From: Bacteroidales bacterium
GTDB taxonomy: Bacteria; Bacteroidota; Bacteroidia; Bacteroidales; Prolixibacteraceae
Length of the DNA: 42,849 nt
Assembly: GCA_015654795.1 (NCBI GenBank)
Contig: JAATGF010000048.1
Span: forward strand, 1-42,849
Direction of reading: 5' to 3'
Below are positions 16,868 to 24,429 of this stretch, in pieces (the stretch's first letter is position 1; the number at the start of each line of letters is the position of its first letter). A program made the translations under genes and the position numbers. The notes under the pieces were generated by a model that saw only the letters and a list, made by a program, of their open reading frames with translations, made no database searches and was not told the origin of the DNA.

Positions 16868-17845
16868 ATGGAAAACATGATTATTGAACCCATCGAGGAT
16901 TTCGGTTTAAGCAAAAAGCAACAACAGCGAACCCTTTTCTCAAAAATTGGAGTTGTCGGATGCGGGAAAGACGGACAAAATATTTGCCGGATTGCCAGTT
17001 CAAATGGCATGGAAGTGGTATTTATTGAGCTTAACGAAGAACGGATAGAAAACGCCTTCAACAAGCTTAGTACAGTGCTCGATCGCCGTATCGAAAATTG
17101 GGGAATGACCCAAAGTGAGAAAAAGCTGACGCTATCAAGAATTAAGGGTAGTCTCGACTTTAAAGATTTAAGCGACTGCGACTTCGTAATCGAAGCAATC
17201 AGGGCAGAATCGAGTGATCGTAAAATTAGCGAACGGAAGGAAGTTTTCACAAGAATAGAAGAGGTGGTTAGTCCGGAATGCATCATCGCCACCAATTCGA
17301 CAACCATTATTATTACAGAACTCTCCTCCGAACTTAAATACCGTGACCGGTGTGTCAGTCTCCATTTCTTTGTGCAGTCACCCGAAGCGAGAATATGCGA
17401 AGTCGTTAAGGGGTTATATACGTCCGAAATAGTTTATAATAAAGTATTGAAATTTGTAAAAATGGTCAATCGGCAGGCCATTCCGGTTGAAGAATCGGCA
17501 GGTCTGATCTCCATTCGGCTTTATACTGCCCTTTTAAACGAGGCTTGCGAAGTCCTTCTCGAAGGGGTTGGTTCAATGGTCGATATCGATTCAGTGTGGA
17601 AAGTAGGATTTGGAATGCGCTTTGGTCCTTTCGAATTAGCTGACATTCTGGGAATTGACAAAATAAATCGTTGGATGGAGAATCTCTATTCCGAATTCGG
17701 CGATCCCAGGTACATGGCGTCTCCCGTAATTAAGAAATTGAACAGAGCAAAACGGTTCGGAGTACACACTTGCTGCGGTTTCTACAAATACGATGAAAAC
17801 GGTAAAATCATTGGGAATGGGCCATTGTCAACAGAAAAACTATAA
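16868..17845 (+). CDS. 3-hydroxyacyl-CoA dehydrogenase family protein with altered active site
   Basis: This 325-residue cytoplasmic protein has the two-domain layout of 3-hydroxybutyryl-CoA dehydrogenase: a Rossmann motif GCGKDG (residues 31-36) and, from about residue 210, the helical dimer domain (FGPFELADILGIDK, CCGFYKY). The catalytic His is kept in LHFFVQSPEARICEV, as is the following Glu, but the family HFFNP reads HFFVQ. The NTSS segment reads NSTT, and the Asn of the usual PGFIVNR is missing (AGLISIR). Activity on the usual substrates is therefore doubtful. Its place between pta and ackA suggests a role near acyl-CoA or acetate metabolism, perhaps NAD-dependent or regulatory. About 25 extra N-terminal residues precede the fold. 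Confidence 0.82.
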   Translation: MENMIIEPIEDFGLSKKQQQRTLFSKIGVVGCGKDGQNICRIASSNGMEVVFIELNEERIENAFNKLSTVLDRRIENWGMTQSEKKLTLSRIKGSLDFKDLSDCDFVIEAIRAESSDRKISERKEVFTRIEEVVSPECIIATNSTTIIITELSSELKYRDRCVSLHFFVQSPEARICEVVKGLYTSEIVYNKVLKFVKMVNRQAIPVEESAGLISIRLYTALLNEACEVLLEGVGSMVDIDSVWKVGFGMRFGPFELADILGIDKINRWMENLYSEFGDPRYMASPVIKKLNRAKRFGVHTCCGFYKYDENGKIIGNGPLSTEKL

Positions 17846-17909
17846 TCAGGATGCCTGTTGTTTTTAACAATCGCCTGTTCTGAAATTAAAACAATAAATA
17901 ATTCGAATA

Positions 17910-19115
17910 ATGAAAATATTAGTCATCAACTGCGGAAGTTCATCGATTAAATATCAGTTTTACTCGCTTGACGAAAGCCGTATTCTTGCCAAAGGTATCG
18001 TTGAAAAGATTGGAATGAAAGGTTCATTCCTGAAACATGAAAAAGAATCGGGACAAAAGGTGCTTTTTGAAGGAGAGATTCTCGATCATAAAATTGGAAT
18101 TGAATACATCCTTGGAATATTGTCGAGTGCAAAACACGGGTGTATTGCTTCACTTGATGAGATCAACGCAGTTGGTCACCGCGTTGTGCACGGTGGAGAG
18201 GAATTCAGCGAAAGTGTTTTGATAACCGAAGAGGTGATTCAGACGCTGGAAAAGTTTATCGAACTTGCGCCATTGCACAATCCGCCAAATTTAAAGGGAA
18301 TCTATGCCATCAAAGCTTTAATTCCTGATATTCCTCAGGTAGCGGTTTTTGATACTGCATTTCATCATACAATGCCACAGCACGCCTTCATGTATGCAAT
18401 TCCCTATGCACTTTATAAAAAATACGGGATACGGCGGTACGGATTCCACGGAACAAGTCACCGGTATGTATCGAACAGAGCATGTGAAATTTTGGGAGTC
18501 GATCCTAAAACCGTTAAGGTGATTACTTGCCATCTCGGTAACGGTGCATCAGCCTGTGCTGTTAAATATGGCGAATCAGTCGACACATCAATGGGATTTA
18601 CACCATTGGAAGGATTAATTATGGGAACGCGCTCGGGTGATATAGATATGGGTGCTGTTTCTTACATTATGGATAAAGAGAAAATCGGTACCAAATCAGC
18701 TTCAGTACTGTTCAATAAACATAGTGGTTTACTGGGCATTACAGGCATTTCGTCCGATTCGCGCGAAATCTATGCAGGGGCAGAAAAGGGCGATGAGCGT
18801 TGTAAGCTGGCCATTAAAATGTTCGATTACCGCATCAAAAAATATATTGGAGCTTACGCCGCCGCCATGGGAGGAGTCGATGTCTTGGTTTTCACCGGAG
18901 GAATTGGCGAAAATTCGGCTACCACACGCGTAGGTATTTGCGAAGAACTTGGTTTTCTGGGTATTGAAATTGATAAGCAGATTAATAAAGAATCAAGAGG
19001 TGCAGAGCAGATCATTAGCAAAGAGGGTGCGAAAGTGAAAGTGATGGTTGTGCCAACTAATGAAGAATTGATGATTGCCATTGATACGCAGAATATTGTG
19101 TATGATAAAAACTGA
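17910..19115 (+). CDS. ackA: acetate kinase
   Basis: This 401-residue enzyme has the ASKHA fold and makes ATP from acetyl phosphate and ADP, releasing acetate. Family features seen are the N-terminal MKILVINCGSSSIKYQ, GHRVVHGG with the conserved Arg, VFDTAFHHTMP, RRYGFHGTSHRYV, the glycine-rich LGNGASACAVKYGESVDTSMGFTPLEG, and TGGIGENSATTR and TNEELMIA near the C-terminus. It is the third gene of the pta cluster, 64 bases after the dehydrogenase-like gene, and is followed by a strong hairpin terminator. Confidence 0.96.
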   Translation: MKILVINCGSSSIKYQFYSLDESRILAKGIVEKIGMKGSFLKHEKESGQKVLFEGEILDHKIGIEYILGILSSAKHGCIASLDEINAVGHRVVHGGEEFSESVLITEEVIQTLEKFIELAPLHNPPNLKGIYAIKALIPDIPQVAVFDTAFHHTMPQHAFMYAIPYALYKKYGIRRYGFHGTSHRYVSNRACEILGVDPKTVKVITCHLGNGASACAVKYGESVDTSMGFTPLEGLIMGTRSGDIDMGAVSYIMDKEKIGTKSASVLFNKHSGLLGITGISSDSREIYAGAEKGDERCKLAIKMFDYRIKKYIGAYAAAMGGVDVLVFTGGIGENSATTRVGICEELGFLGIEIDKQINKESRGAEQIISKEGAKVKVMVVPTNEELMIAIDTQNIVYDKN

Positions 19116-19142
19116 CAATTCGAAAAATTCCAATAAAAGAAA

Positions 19143-19176
19143 CCACTACTTGTATATCCAAATATACAAATAGTGG
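19143..19176. terminator. bidirectional terminator between ackA and the PhnP-like gene
   Basis: CCACTACTTGTATA (19143-19156) and TATACAAATAGTGG (19163-19176) form a 14-bp stem with one mismatch and a 6-base loop. T-rich bases follow on the plus strand, and AAAGAAA precedes it, so it can serve both converging genes. Confidence 0.85.
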
Positions 19177-19179
19177 TTT

Positions 19180-19944
19180 TTAAATTTCCAGAACCAATCC
19201 ATCGTACCCTGGTTCAACATTCGACGGTAATTCACTAATCAGATCACGGTGTTTTCCCATTTCATGGCTCATATGAGTAAGGTAAGCTCTGCGTGGATTA
19301 ATTTTTGTGATAAGTTCCAGCGCACCGGAAAGATTAAGATGTGAGATATGAGGTGTTTTCCGTAAAGCACATATAACCAAAGTATCAACTCCTATTAATT
19401 TGTCAAACTCCTGCTCTTCAATAATATTAAAATCAGTAAGATAAGCAAACCGGCCAAAACGAAAACCATACACAGGTAATTTGTGATGATAGACCCTTAT
19501 GGGAATTATGTTGACAGTTCCAATTTTAAATTCCTTATTTTCAAGATCAATCAAATCCATTTGTGGTATTCCCGGATATTTATTCTCTGCGAAAACATAG
19601 TTGAAAATATTCCTAAGGTTTTTTTGCACGCGTGGTTCACAATAAATATCCATAGGCGATTTTCGTAACCAATTGAAGCTTCTTATATCATCCAATCCGA
19701 AAATATGGTCAGCATGTTCGTGTGTAAGCAAAATTGCATCGAGATTATCAACCTCATGCATCAACATCTGCTGTCTGAAATCGGGACCACAATCGACAAC
19801 GATTCTTGTAGATCCTTCTTCGACCATTATTGCACTTCTGAGTCGTTTATCTTTTGAATCATCAGATCTGCAAACATCACATTTACAGGCAATGACAGGC
19901 ACTCCTTGTGATGTTCCGGTTCCCAGTATTGTTACTCTCATCAT
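19180..19944 (-). CDS. MBL-fold metal-dependent hydrolase, PhnP-like
   Basis: This is a 254-residue beta-lactamase-fold hydrolase. The metal motif is LTHEHADHIFGLDD, the N-terminus MMRVTILGTGTSQGVPVIAC is typical of PhnP and related phosphodiesterases, and the CKCDVC cluster shortly after matches the structural zinc-binding cysteines described for PhnP. PhnP cleaves cyclic ribose phosphates in phosphonate use. No phosphonate genes are nearby, so the substrate remains open. The start is the double ATG at 19944/19941, because the frame further upstream (to 20220) overlaps the divergent methylase gene. A good minus-strand promoter lies just ahead. Confidence 0.88.
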   Translation of the reverse strand: MMRVTILGTGTSQGVPVIACKCDVCRSDDSKDKRLRSAIMVEEGSTRIVVDCGPDFRQQMLMHEVDNLDAILLTHEHADHIFGLDDIRSFNWLRKSPMDIYCEPRVQKNLRNIFNYVFAENKYPGIPQMDLIDLENKEFKIGTVNIIPIRVYHHKLPVYGFRFGRFAYLTDFNIIEEQEFDKLIGVDTLVICALRKTPHISHLNLSGALELITKINPRRAYLTHMSHEMGKHRDLISELPSNVEPGYDGLVLEI

Positions 19945-19959
19945 TTTCTTTTCATTATT

Positions 19960-19990
19960 CAAACTTACGCAATAAATAATTATCGCCAAG
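19960..19990 (-). promoter_or_regulatory. promoter of the PhnP-like gene
   Basis: On the minus strand CTTG (19987-19990), a 19-base spacer and TAAGTTTG (19960-19967) fit the Bacteroidetes promoter with one mismatch in the -33 box. The start codon is 15 bases downstream. Confidence 0.55.
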
Positions 19991-20000
19991 CATAATTCCT

Positions 20001-20008
20001 TACCTTTG
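20001..20008 (+). promoter_or_regulatory. putative -7 box of the RsmI-like gene
   Basis: TACCTTTG is an exact TAnnTTTG match only 14 bases before the ATG at 20023, which would give a very short leader. No clear -33 box is seen. It sits back to back with the divergent PhnP-like promoter. Confidence 0.4.
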
Positions 20009-20022
20009 CCAAAATTTGAATT

Positions 20023-20724
20023 ATGGGCAATCTTTACCTTATACCTACTACCCTTGGCGAATCGGACACCGCTCGTGTGATTCCATCCGAAGTTTCTGCG
20101 ATTGTCAGGGAAATAAAATATTTCATCGTTGAAAATATACGAACCGCACGCAGGTATCTTCGTAAAATGGATCCGACACTTAATATTGATGATCTGCAGT
20201 TCTTTGAGCTTAATCAACATACTGACAGTCAGGTAACAGCCGCTTATTTAAATCCGGTACTCGAAGGCTTTGATGTTGGGATCATCTCCGAAGCAGGATG
20301 TCCGGGAATCGCTGATCCGGGTGCTGAGGTTGTCAAACAAGCGCATACAAAGCAGATCCGTGTTATTCCGTTAGTAGGTCCTTCCTCTATTTTGCTGTCG
20401 CTTATGGCCTCAGGAATGAATGGGCAAAACTTTGCCTTTATTGGCTATATTCCGGTTAAACCGGCGGAAAGGGTGAAAGCAATCAGAGAGATTGAGAAAA
20501 GATCAGGTGTTGAAAAGCAAACTCAAATCTTCATTGAAGCCCCGTATCGCAATACACAGCTAATCAAAGATCTGGTGAATACCCTTAATGATCAGACACG
20601 GCTTTGCATTGCATGCGATATCACCCTTGACACAGAATACATTAAAACGCAAACAGTTGCACAATGGAAAAAAGGTGTCCCCGATTTTAACAAACGACCG
20701 GCGATATTTCTGATTCAAGGGTAA
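20023..20724 (+). CDS. RsmI-like SAM-dependent methyltransferase (tetrapyrrole methylase fold)
   Basis: This 233-residue protein uses the class III (tetrapyrrole methylase) fold: MGNLYLIPTTLGE at the start, GIISEAGCPGIADPG in the middle and VGPSSILLSLMASGMNGQNFAFIGYIP, which correspond to the SAM and substrate segments of RsmI (16S rRNA C1402 2'-O-methyltransferase). It lacks the usual RsmI opening TPIGNLxD and the C-terminal helical tail, so it fits the shorter paralogue found in Bacteroidetes whose target is not established. It is a lone plus-strand gene, converging on the NUDIX gene across a tandem repeat. Confidence 0.83.
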   Translation: MGNLYLIPTTLGESDTARVIPSEVSAIVREIKYFIVENIRTARRYLRKMDPTLNIDDLQFFELNQHTDSQVTAAYLNPVLEGFDVGIISEAGCPGIADPGAEVVKQAHTKQIRVIPLVGPSSILLSLMASGMNGQNFAFIGYIPVKPAERVKAIREIEKRSGVEKQTQIFIEAPYRNTQLIKDLVNTLNDQTRLCIACDITLDTEYIKTQTVAQWKKGVPDFNKRPAIFLIQG

Positions 20725-20733
20725 AAAGCAGAT

Positions 20734-20830
20734 AGAGTTTAGGCACTCTAAGTACTTCAAACTTTAGGCACTCTAAACTTTAGGCACTCTAAACTCTAGG
20801 CACTCTAAGTATTCAAACTTTAGGCACTTT
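20734..20830. repeat. tandem 15-18-bp hairpin repeat between convergent genes
   Basis: Five units contain TAGGCACT (the last without the final CTAA). The cleanest is TTTAG-GCACT-CTAAA, itself a 5-bp stem with a 5-base loop, seen twice in direct succession. The array starts 9 bases after the methylase stop and runs through the NUDIX stop into its last codons (VPKV). It may serve as a two-way terminator. Units differ by single bases and have no spacers, so it is not CRISPR. Confidence 0.8.
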
Positions 20831-21907
20831 TTTCAGCAATCGGTACTCAAATTCGAAGTTAGGGGTAAAAACACCCTTCCCCATCTGCCTTTCTATCTGC
20901 GCAGGACTCCAAAATTTCCCTTCTTCTACCTCCTCGCTGTGTAGCCTGATTTTTTGAAAATCGTAGGATATAAAATAGTAAACCAGTTCTGACTCAACAT
21001 CGCTGTCCCATCTGTATCGACCCAGTGGTTTTGCCGAAAAGTTTTCAAGCCCGATCTCTTCAAATGCTTCGTGTCGCAGTGCTGTCTCAAGATCTTCGCC
21101 AAACGAGATGTGTCCTCCTACGGCAGTGTCCCATTTCCCGGGTTGAATCAGTTTTTGCATCGGCCTTTTCTGTAAGTAGATATGACCGTGTGGATTAAAA
21201 ACGTGAAGGTGAACAACGGGATGCAATATTTTATCCCCTTTATGACACAACGATCGCGGAGCTTTACCAATGATTTTTCCGTCTTCGTCAACCACTGGCA
21301 GCCATTCTTCGTTTTCAAATGCAGAGACTAAACTTTCGGGAACATTCTTTCGGGCGAACTTTCTGTTTTTGAAGTACTCAAAGACAAAATAGATGACAAA
21401 AAGAATATAGAATAATCCTCCGCTGATAAATGCCCATGCCTCCTTGCTCATATAAAAGGCCGAATAGAAAACAAGCCCGGTATGAACAACGACAATATAA
21501 AACAAATTGCGAAGGTTTCTTTTGAAGAGCGCTTCCTGAACATGGTTCATCTCAACGCCTTTCATATATTTTCGGGTCATTGCTCCGACAATATTGACAG
21601 AGGAGAATACAGAAACACCTAATACGACACAGAGGATCAATTCAATAAGCGCCGGTTTCAACTTGAAAAAAATCTCATTTTCCAGGAGGATTGAGATACC
21701 GGACAAAGCAACAAGTAAAGCCGTATCGAGCAAAACAAAGCGGTCGAGCCGCTTTTCGCGAAACCAGATAATACCCATCTCGACAAGACCAATCAACAAC
21801 GCAACAATCAGTCCAACCTTCATTCCCCAGAATTCGTCGGCAATAATAAAAACGAAAAGAGGAATGAAACCGGGTAATAATTTTTTAAAAAGTTCTGCCT
21901 GTTTCAA
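20813..21907 (-). CDS. membrane protein with septation-protein-A-like N-terminus fused to NUDIX hydrolase
   Basis: This is a 364-residue two-part protein. Residues about 10-180 hold five or six membrane helices. Their pattern (IPLFVFIIADEFWGMKVG, WFREKRLDRF, ENEIFFKLKPALIELIL) recalls the IspZ/YciB septation protein family. Residues 200-364 are a NUDIX hydrolase of the YfcD/IPP-isomerase-like type: WLPVVDEDGKIIGKAPRS, HPVVHLHVFN, QKRP, and a NUDIX box from G265 to L287. In the box the usual Arg before the catalytic Glu is His279, while the glutamates E280, E283 and E284 are kept. The substrate is unknown. It is the last gene of the nrnA-FKBP-NUDIX operon, 35 bases after the FKBP gene. Its last codons lie in a tandem repeat. 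Confidence 0.82.
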   Translation of the reverse strand: MKQAELFKKLLPGFIPLFVFIIADEFWGMKVGLIVALLIGLVEMGIIWFREKRLDRFVLLDTALLVALSGISILLENEIFFKLKPALIELILCVVLGVSVFSSVNIVGAMTRKYMKGVEMNHVQEALFKRNLRNLFYIVVVHTGLVFYSAFYMSKEAWAFISGGLFYILFVIYFVFEYFKNRKFARKNVPESLVSAFENEEWLPVVDEDGKIIGKAPRSLCHKGDKILHPVVHLHVFNPHGHIYLQKRPMQKLIQPGKWDTAVGGHISFGEDLETALRHEAFEEIGLENFSAKPLGRYRWDSDVESELVYYFISYDFQKIRLHSEEVEEGKFWSPAQIERQMGKGVFTPNFEFEYRLLKKVPKV

Positions 21908-21942
21908 ATGAAATGTTCGATAGAAGTATCAAAAATCGCAAT

Positions 21943-22509
21943 TTAACGAATAATAGGAGTTTTTGGAAGTGTCTCAATAACAGGCCATTCGTCAGTTGAT
22001 CGATAGACTTTATAAATCTTGATATAAAAAACGAGCGGTGCATAAGGTGGAATAGTATACGATCCACTACTGGAATAAGCGAGCTTTGATGGTATCACAA
22101 GCTTTGCTTCACCGCCATCCTTCATATAGGTCATTGCTTCGTCCCAACCGGCAATAACTGCACCCGAGCCTACCACAAATGAGAATGGCTCAAAATCTTT
22201 TGAATCAAACTCATAACCATCATGAATTCCGAGTGTATCATTATCTTCGATCAGGTATCCGCTATAAAATACGCTAACCTGATCCCCGGCTTTAATTGTA
22301 TCTGCCACAGCGGTGCTGCCTGCTTTCGTCTCAATAAAATAGAGACCGGAAGGTTTTGGAGTAACAGTCGGATGATATTTGGCAATGTATTTAGTAATAT
22401 ACTCTCTTTCCAGATCGCGTTGAGCCTGACCTGTTGGTGTTTTACAGGATGTGACCACAATCGCTACTGCGGCAAAAGCCAATAATAAATTGAATAACCT
22501 GATTCTCAT
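21943..22509 (-). CDS. FKBP-type peptidyl-prolyl isomerase lipoprotein
   Basis: This 188-residue protein has a lipoprotein signal (hydrophobic run, then VVTSC with Cys22 as lipid site), so it is anchored in the envelope. The FKBP domain follows: GDQVSVFYSGYLIEDN, FEPFSFVVGSGAVIAGWDEAMTYMKDGGEAKLVIPSKLAYS and PPYAPLVFYIKI. These segments form the isomerase pocket, although the loop is longer than in small FKBPs. It would catalyse proline isomerisation in exported proteins. It lies between nrnA (76 bases upstream) and the NUDIX gene (35 bases downstream) on the same strand. Confidence 0.92.
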   Translation of the reverse strand: MRIRLFNLLLAFAAVAIVVTSCKTPTGQAQRDLEREYITKYIAKYHPTVTPKPSGLYFIETKAGSTAVADTIKAGDQVSVFYSGYLIEDNDTLGIHDGYEFDSKDFEPFSFVVGSGAVIAGWDEAMTYMKDGGEAKLVIPSKLAYSSSGSYTIPPYAPLVFYIKIYKVYRSTDEWPVIETLPKTPIIR

Positions 22510-22585
22510 ACTTCAAAAATTTAGCGCAAAATTAACTCAAATTTATCCCTTTACAAATGGATAATACCAAAAGAGAGGTTTATTA

Positions 22586-23617
22586 TCAACATTCTTTATC
22601 TAATTTCCCGGAATATTGCGGCAATAATTCCCTGAACAGTGCAAGTGCCTCCGCCATAGGAAGTTTTGTTTCGCCACCTGAGGCGTTTCTGTGTCCTCCC
22701 CCACTAAAGTGAGCTCCCGAAAAATCGTTGGTTGCAAAGCTTCCCTTCGATCTGAAAGATATCTTGACCTGATCATGCTTCTCCATAAAGAAAGCAGAGA
22801 AAACAACCCCTTTGACCGACAGCGGATAATTAACAAAACCCTCTGTATCACCGGGATGGAAATCAAAACGTTTAAGCTCTTCGGCTGATAACCAGATTAA
22901 TGCCGTCCTGTACTGCGGAAAAATCTCCATCTTTTCCGACAGACAGTATCCGAGTAAACGCATTCTCTTTTCCGAAAAATTATTATAAAGCGACTCATTA
23001 ATTTTTTCTTTATCAGCACCCCGTTTAATCAATTCACCAACAATACCGTACATTGGAGACCGCGAAGCGTTGTGACTAAACGAACCGGTATCTGCAATGA
23101 TCCCTGTAAGCAACGCATTTGCGCCAGTTACACCAAGATGATCCAGCATACCGATCGCATCAACAAAATCATAAACAAGCTCGGCAGTTGAACTGACATT
23201 CGTATCAGAGAACATGAAATCAGCCTTGATTTGAGGATCGGGATGATGATCAATCAAAACTACCTTCTTAGCATTCGTACGCAAATACTCTTCCAGCTTT
23301 CCCAACCTTTTAGCATCATTAAAATCAAGAAAAAAGAGGGCATCTGCCTGATCAATCAACTTCTGACACCGCTCAATATTTTGTTCATAAATCAACGGAG
23401 AACCTTCACAACTAAGCCAATTCAAATAGACCGGAAAATCATTAGGCACAATTACATGTGACTCAAAACCAGCATTATTCAAAACGTCATTTAAGCCCAA
23501 TGTGGAGCCAATAGCATCACCATCGGGATTGACATGAGGAATTATTACTGTCCTTTTTACATCTTTCCTAAGCCATTCTTTAACCTTCGTACAGGTATTT
23601 AAATCAAATCTTTCCAA
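22586..23617 (-). CDS. nrnA: DHH-family phosphoesterase, NrnA-like oligoribonuclease / pAp phosphatase
   Basis: This is a 343-residue cytoplasmic DHH/DHHA1 enzyme. The metal motifs are IPHVNPDGDAIGSTLGL near residue 27, LFFLDFND, and VLIDHHPDP, the eponymous DHH. The C-terminal DHHA1 domain ends with the glycine-rich HFSGGGHRNASGG. NrnA degrades nanoRNA and 3'-phosphoadenosine 5'-phosphate. The family also includes cyclic-dinucleotide phosphodiesterases, but the length and lack of extra domains favour NrnA. It is the first gene of a three-gene operon and has the best promoter match in the window. Confidence 0.9.
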   Translation of the reverse strand: MERFDLNTCTKVKEWLRKDVKRTVIIPHVNPDGDAIGSTLGLNDVLNNAGFESHVIVPNDFPVYLNWLSCEGSPLIYEQNIERCQKLIDQADALFFLDFNDAKRLGKLEEYLRTNAKKVVLIDHHPDPQIKADFMFSDTNVSSTAELVYDFVDAIGMLDHLGVTGANALLTGIIADTGSFSHNASRSPMYGIVGELIKRGADKEKINESLYNNFSEKRMRLLGYCLSEKMEIFPQYRTALIWLSAEELKRFDFHPGDTEGFVNYPLSVKGVVFSAFFMEKHDQVKISFRSKGSFATNDFSGAHFSGGGHRNASGGETKLPMAEALALFRELLPQYSGKLDKEC

Positions 23618-23640
23618 CTAAACTTATTTTAATCAAGATG

Positions 23641-23673
23641 CAAAGATATCATTATTGGTTGTATGCCGTTAAA
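23641..23673 (-). promoter_or_regulatory. promoter of the nrnA operon
   Basis: On the minus strand TTTA (23670-23673), a 21-base spacer and TATCTTTG (23641-23648) fit TTTG-N19-21-TAnnTTTG with one mismatch. The nrnA ATG lies 23 bases downstream. Confidence 0.6.
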
Positions 23674-23859
23674 CGATTATTGCATTTTATACGCTCCCGA
23701 TCCATATTTTATTGAATAACAGTAAGTAAAATAAAAAATGTATCAATTCACGATTGAAATCGCAAAAAAAACCACATCCGATAAATTGACAGTTATATTT
23801 TCCTAAATTTAGCAGTCCTAATTATTTTAAATATCTATTCACGAATAACTCGTCCTATT

Positions 23860-24279
23860 ATGTCTGGAAATGTCACATTTACAATGATTAAGCCTTATGC
23901 AGTCAAGAAAAACTTTGTCGGACCGATCTTAAAGATAATCAATGAAAAAGGGTATCGGATCAAAGCCATGAAAATGACCCGGTTTACGCGCGAACGTGCG
24001 GAAGCCTTTTATGACGTTCATGCCGGCAAGCCTTTTTTCAATGAACTGGTCGATTTTATGTCATCAGGGCCAATTGTTGCAGCTATCTTGGAGAAAGAAA
24101 ATGCAATTGCCGATTTTCGTGAGTTGATTGGCAACACTAATCCTGAAAAAGCCGCTGAAGGAACCATCCGAAAACTATATGCATCCTCTCTCACGGCCAA
24201 CGCCATTCATGGTTCAGACAGCGATGAAAATGCTCTTCGCGAAGGATCATTTTTCTTTTCGGAGATGGAACAATATTAA
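23860..24279 (+). CDS. ndk: nucleoside diphosphate kinase
   Basis: This 139-residue enzyme transfers the terminal phosphate from ATP to nucleoside diphosphates. The N-terminal [10 protein letters not shown] and the active-site segment [20 protein letters not shown] with the phospho-accepting His are complete, and the length is typical. It stands alone on the plus strand, divergent from nrnA (242-base gap), and converges on the antiporter gene. A small 6-bp hairpin (ACAGAT/ATCTGT, 24304-24319) follows the gene but has no T-run. Confidence 0.96.
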   Translation: MSGNVTFTMIKPYAVKKNFVGPILKIINEKGYRIKAMKMTRFTRERAEAFYDVHAGKPFFNELVDFMSSGPIVAAILEKENAIADFRELIGNTNPEKAAEGTIRKLYASSLTANAIHGSDSDENALREGSFFFSEMEQY

Positions 24280-24429
24280 GTTGACTTCGGATCCCTGCTG
24301 AAAACAGATTTGCATCTGTAATTCATGGAATGGTTACAATTAGTAAGTTGAAAAAAAGTCACAAAGTAAGTCAGGCAATTTTTCAACAGATAGAGATTAA
24401 GTGCAGTTACTATTCGGATGAACCATTTA

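Noticed and set aside
19945..20220. N-terminal extension of the PhnP-like gene
   Set aside because: It would overlap the divergent methylase gene and its promoter. The MBL fold begins at the ATG pair 19944/19941.
20734..20830. CRISPR array
   Set aside because: Repeats are 15-18 bases, degenerate and back to back, with no unique spacers.
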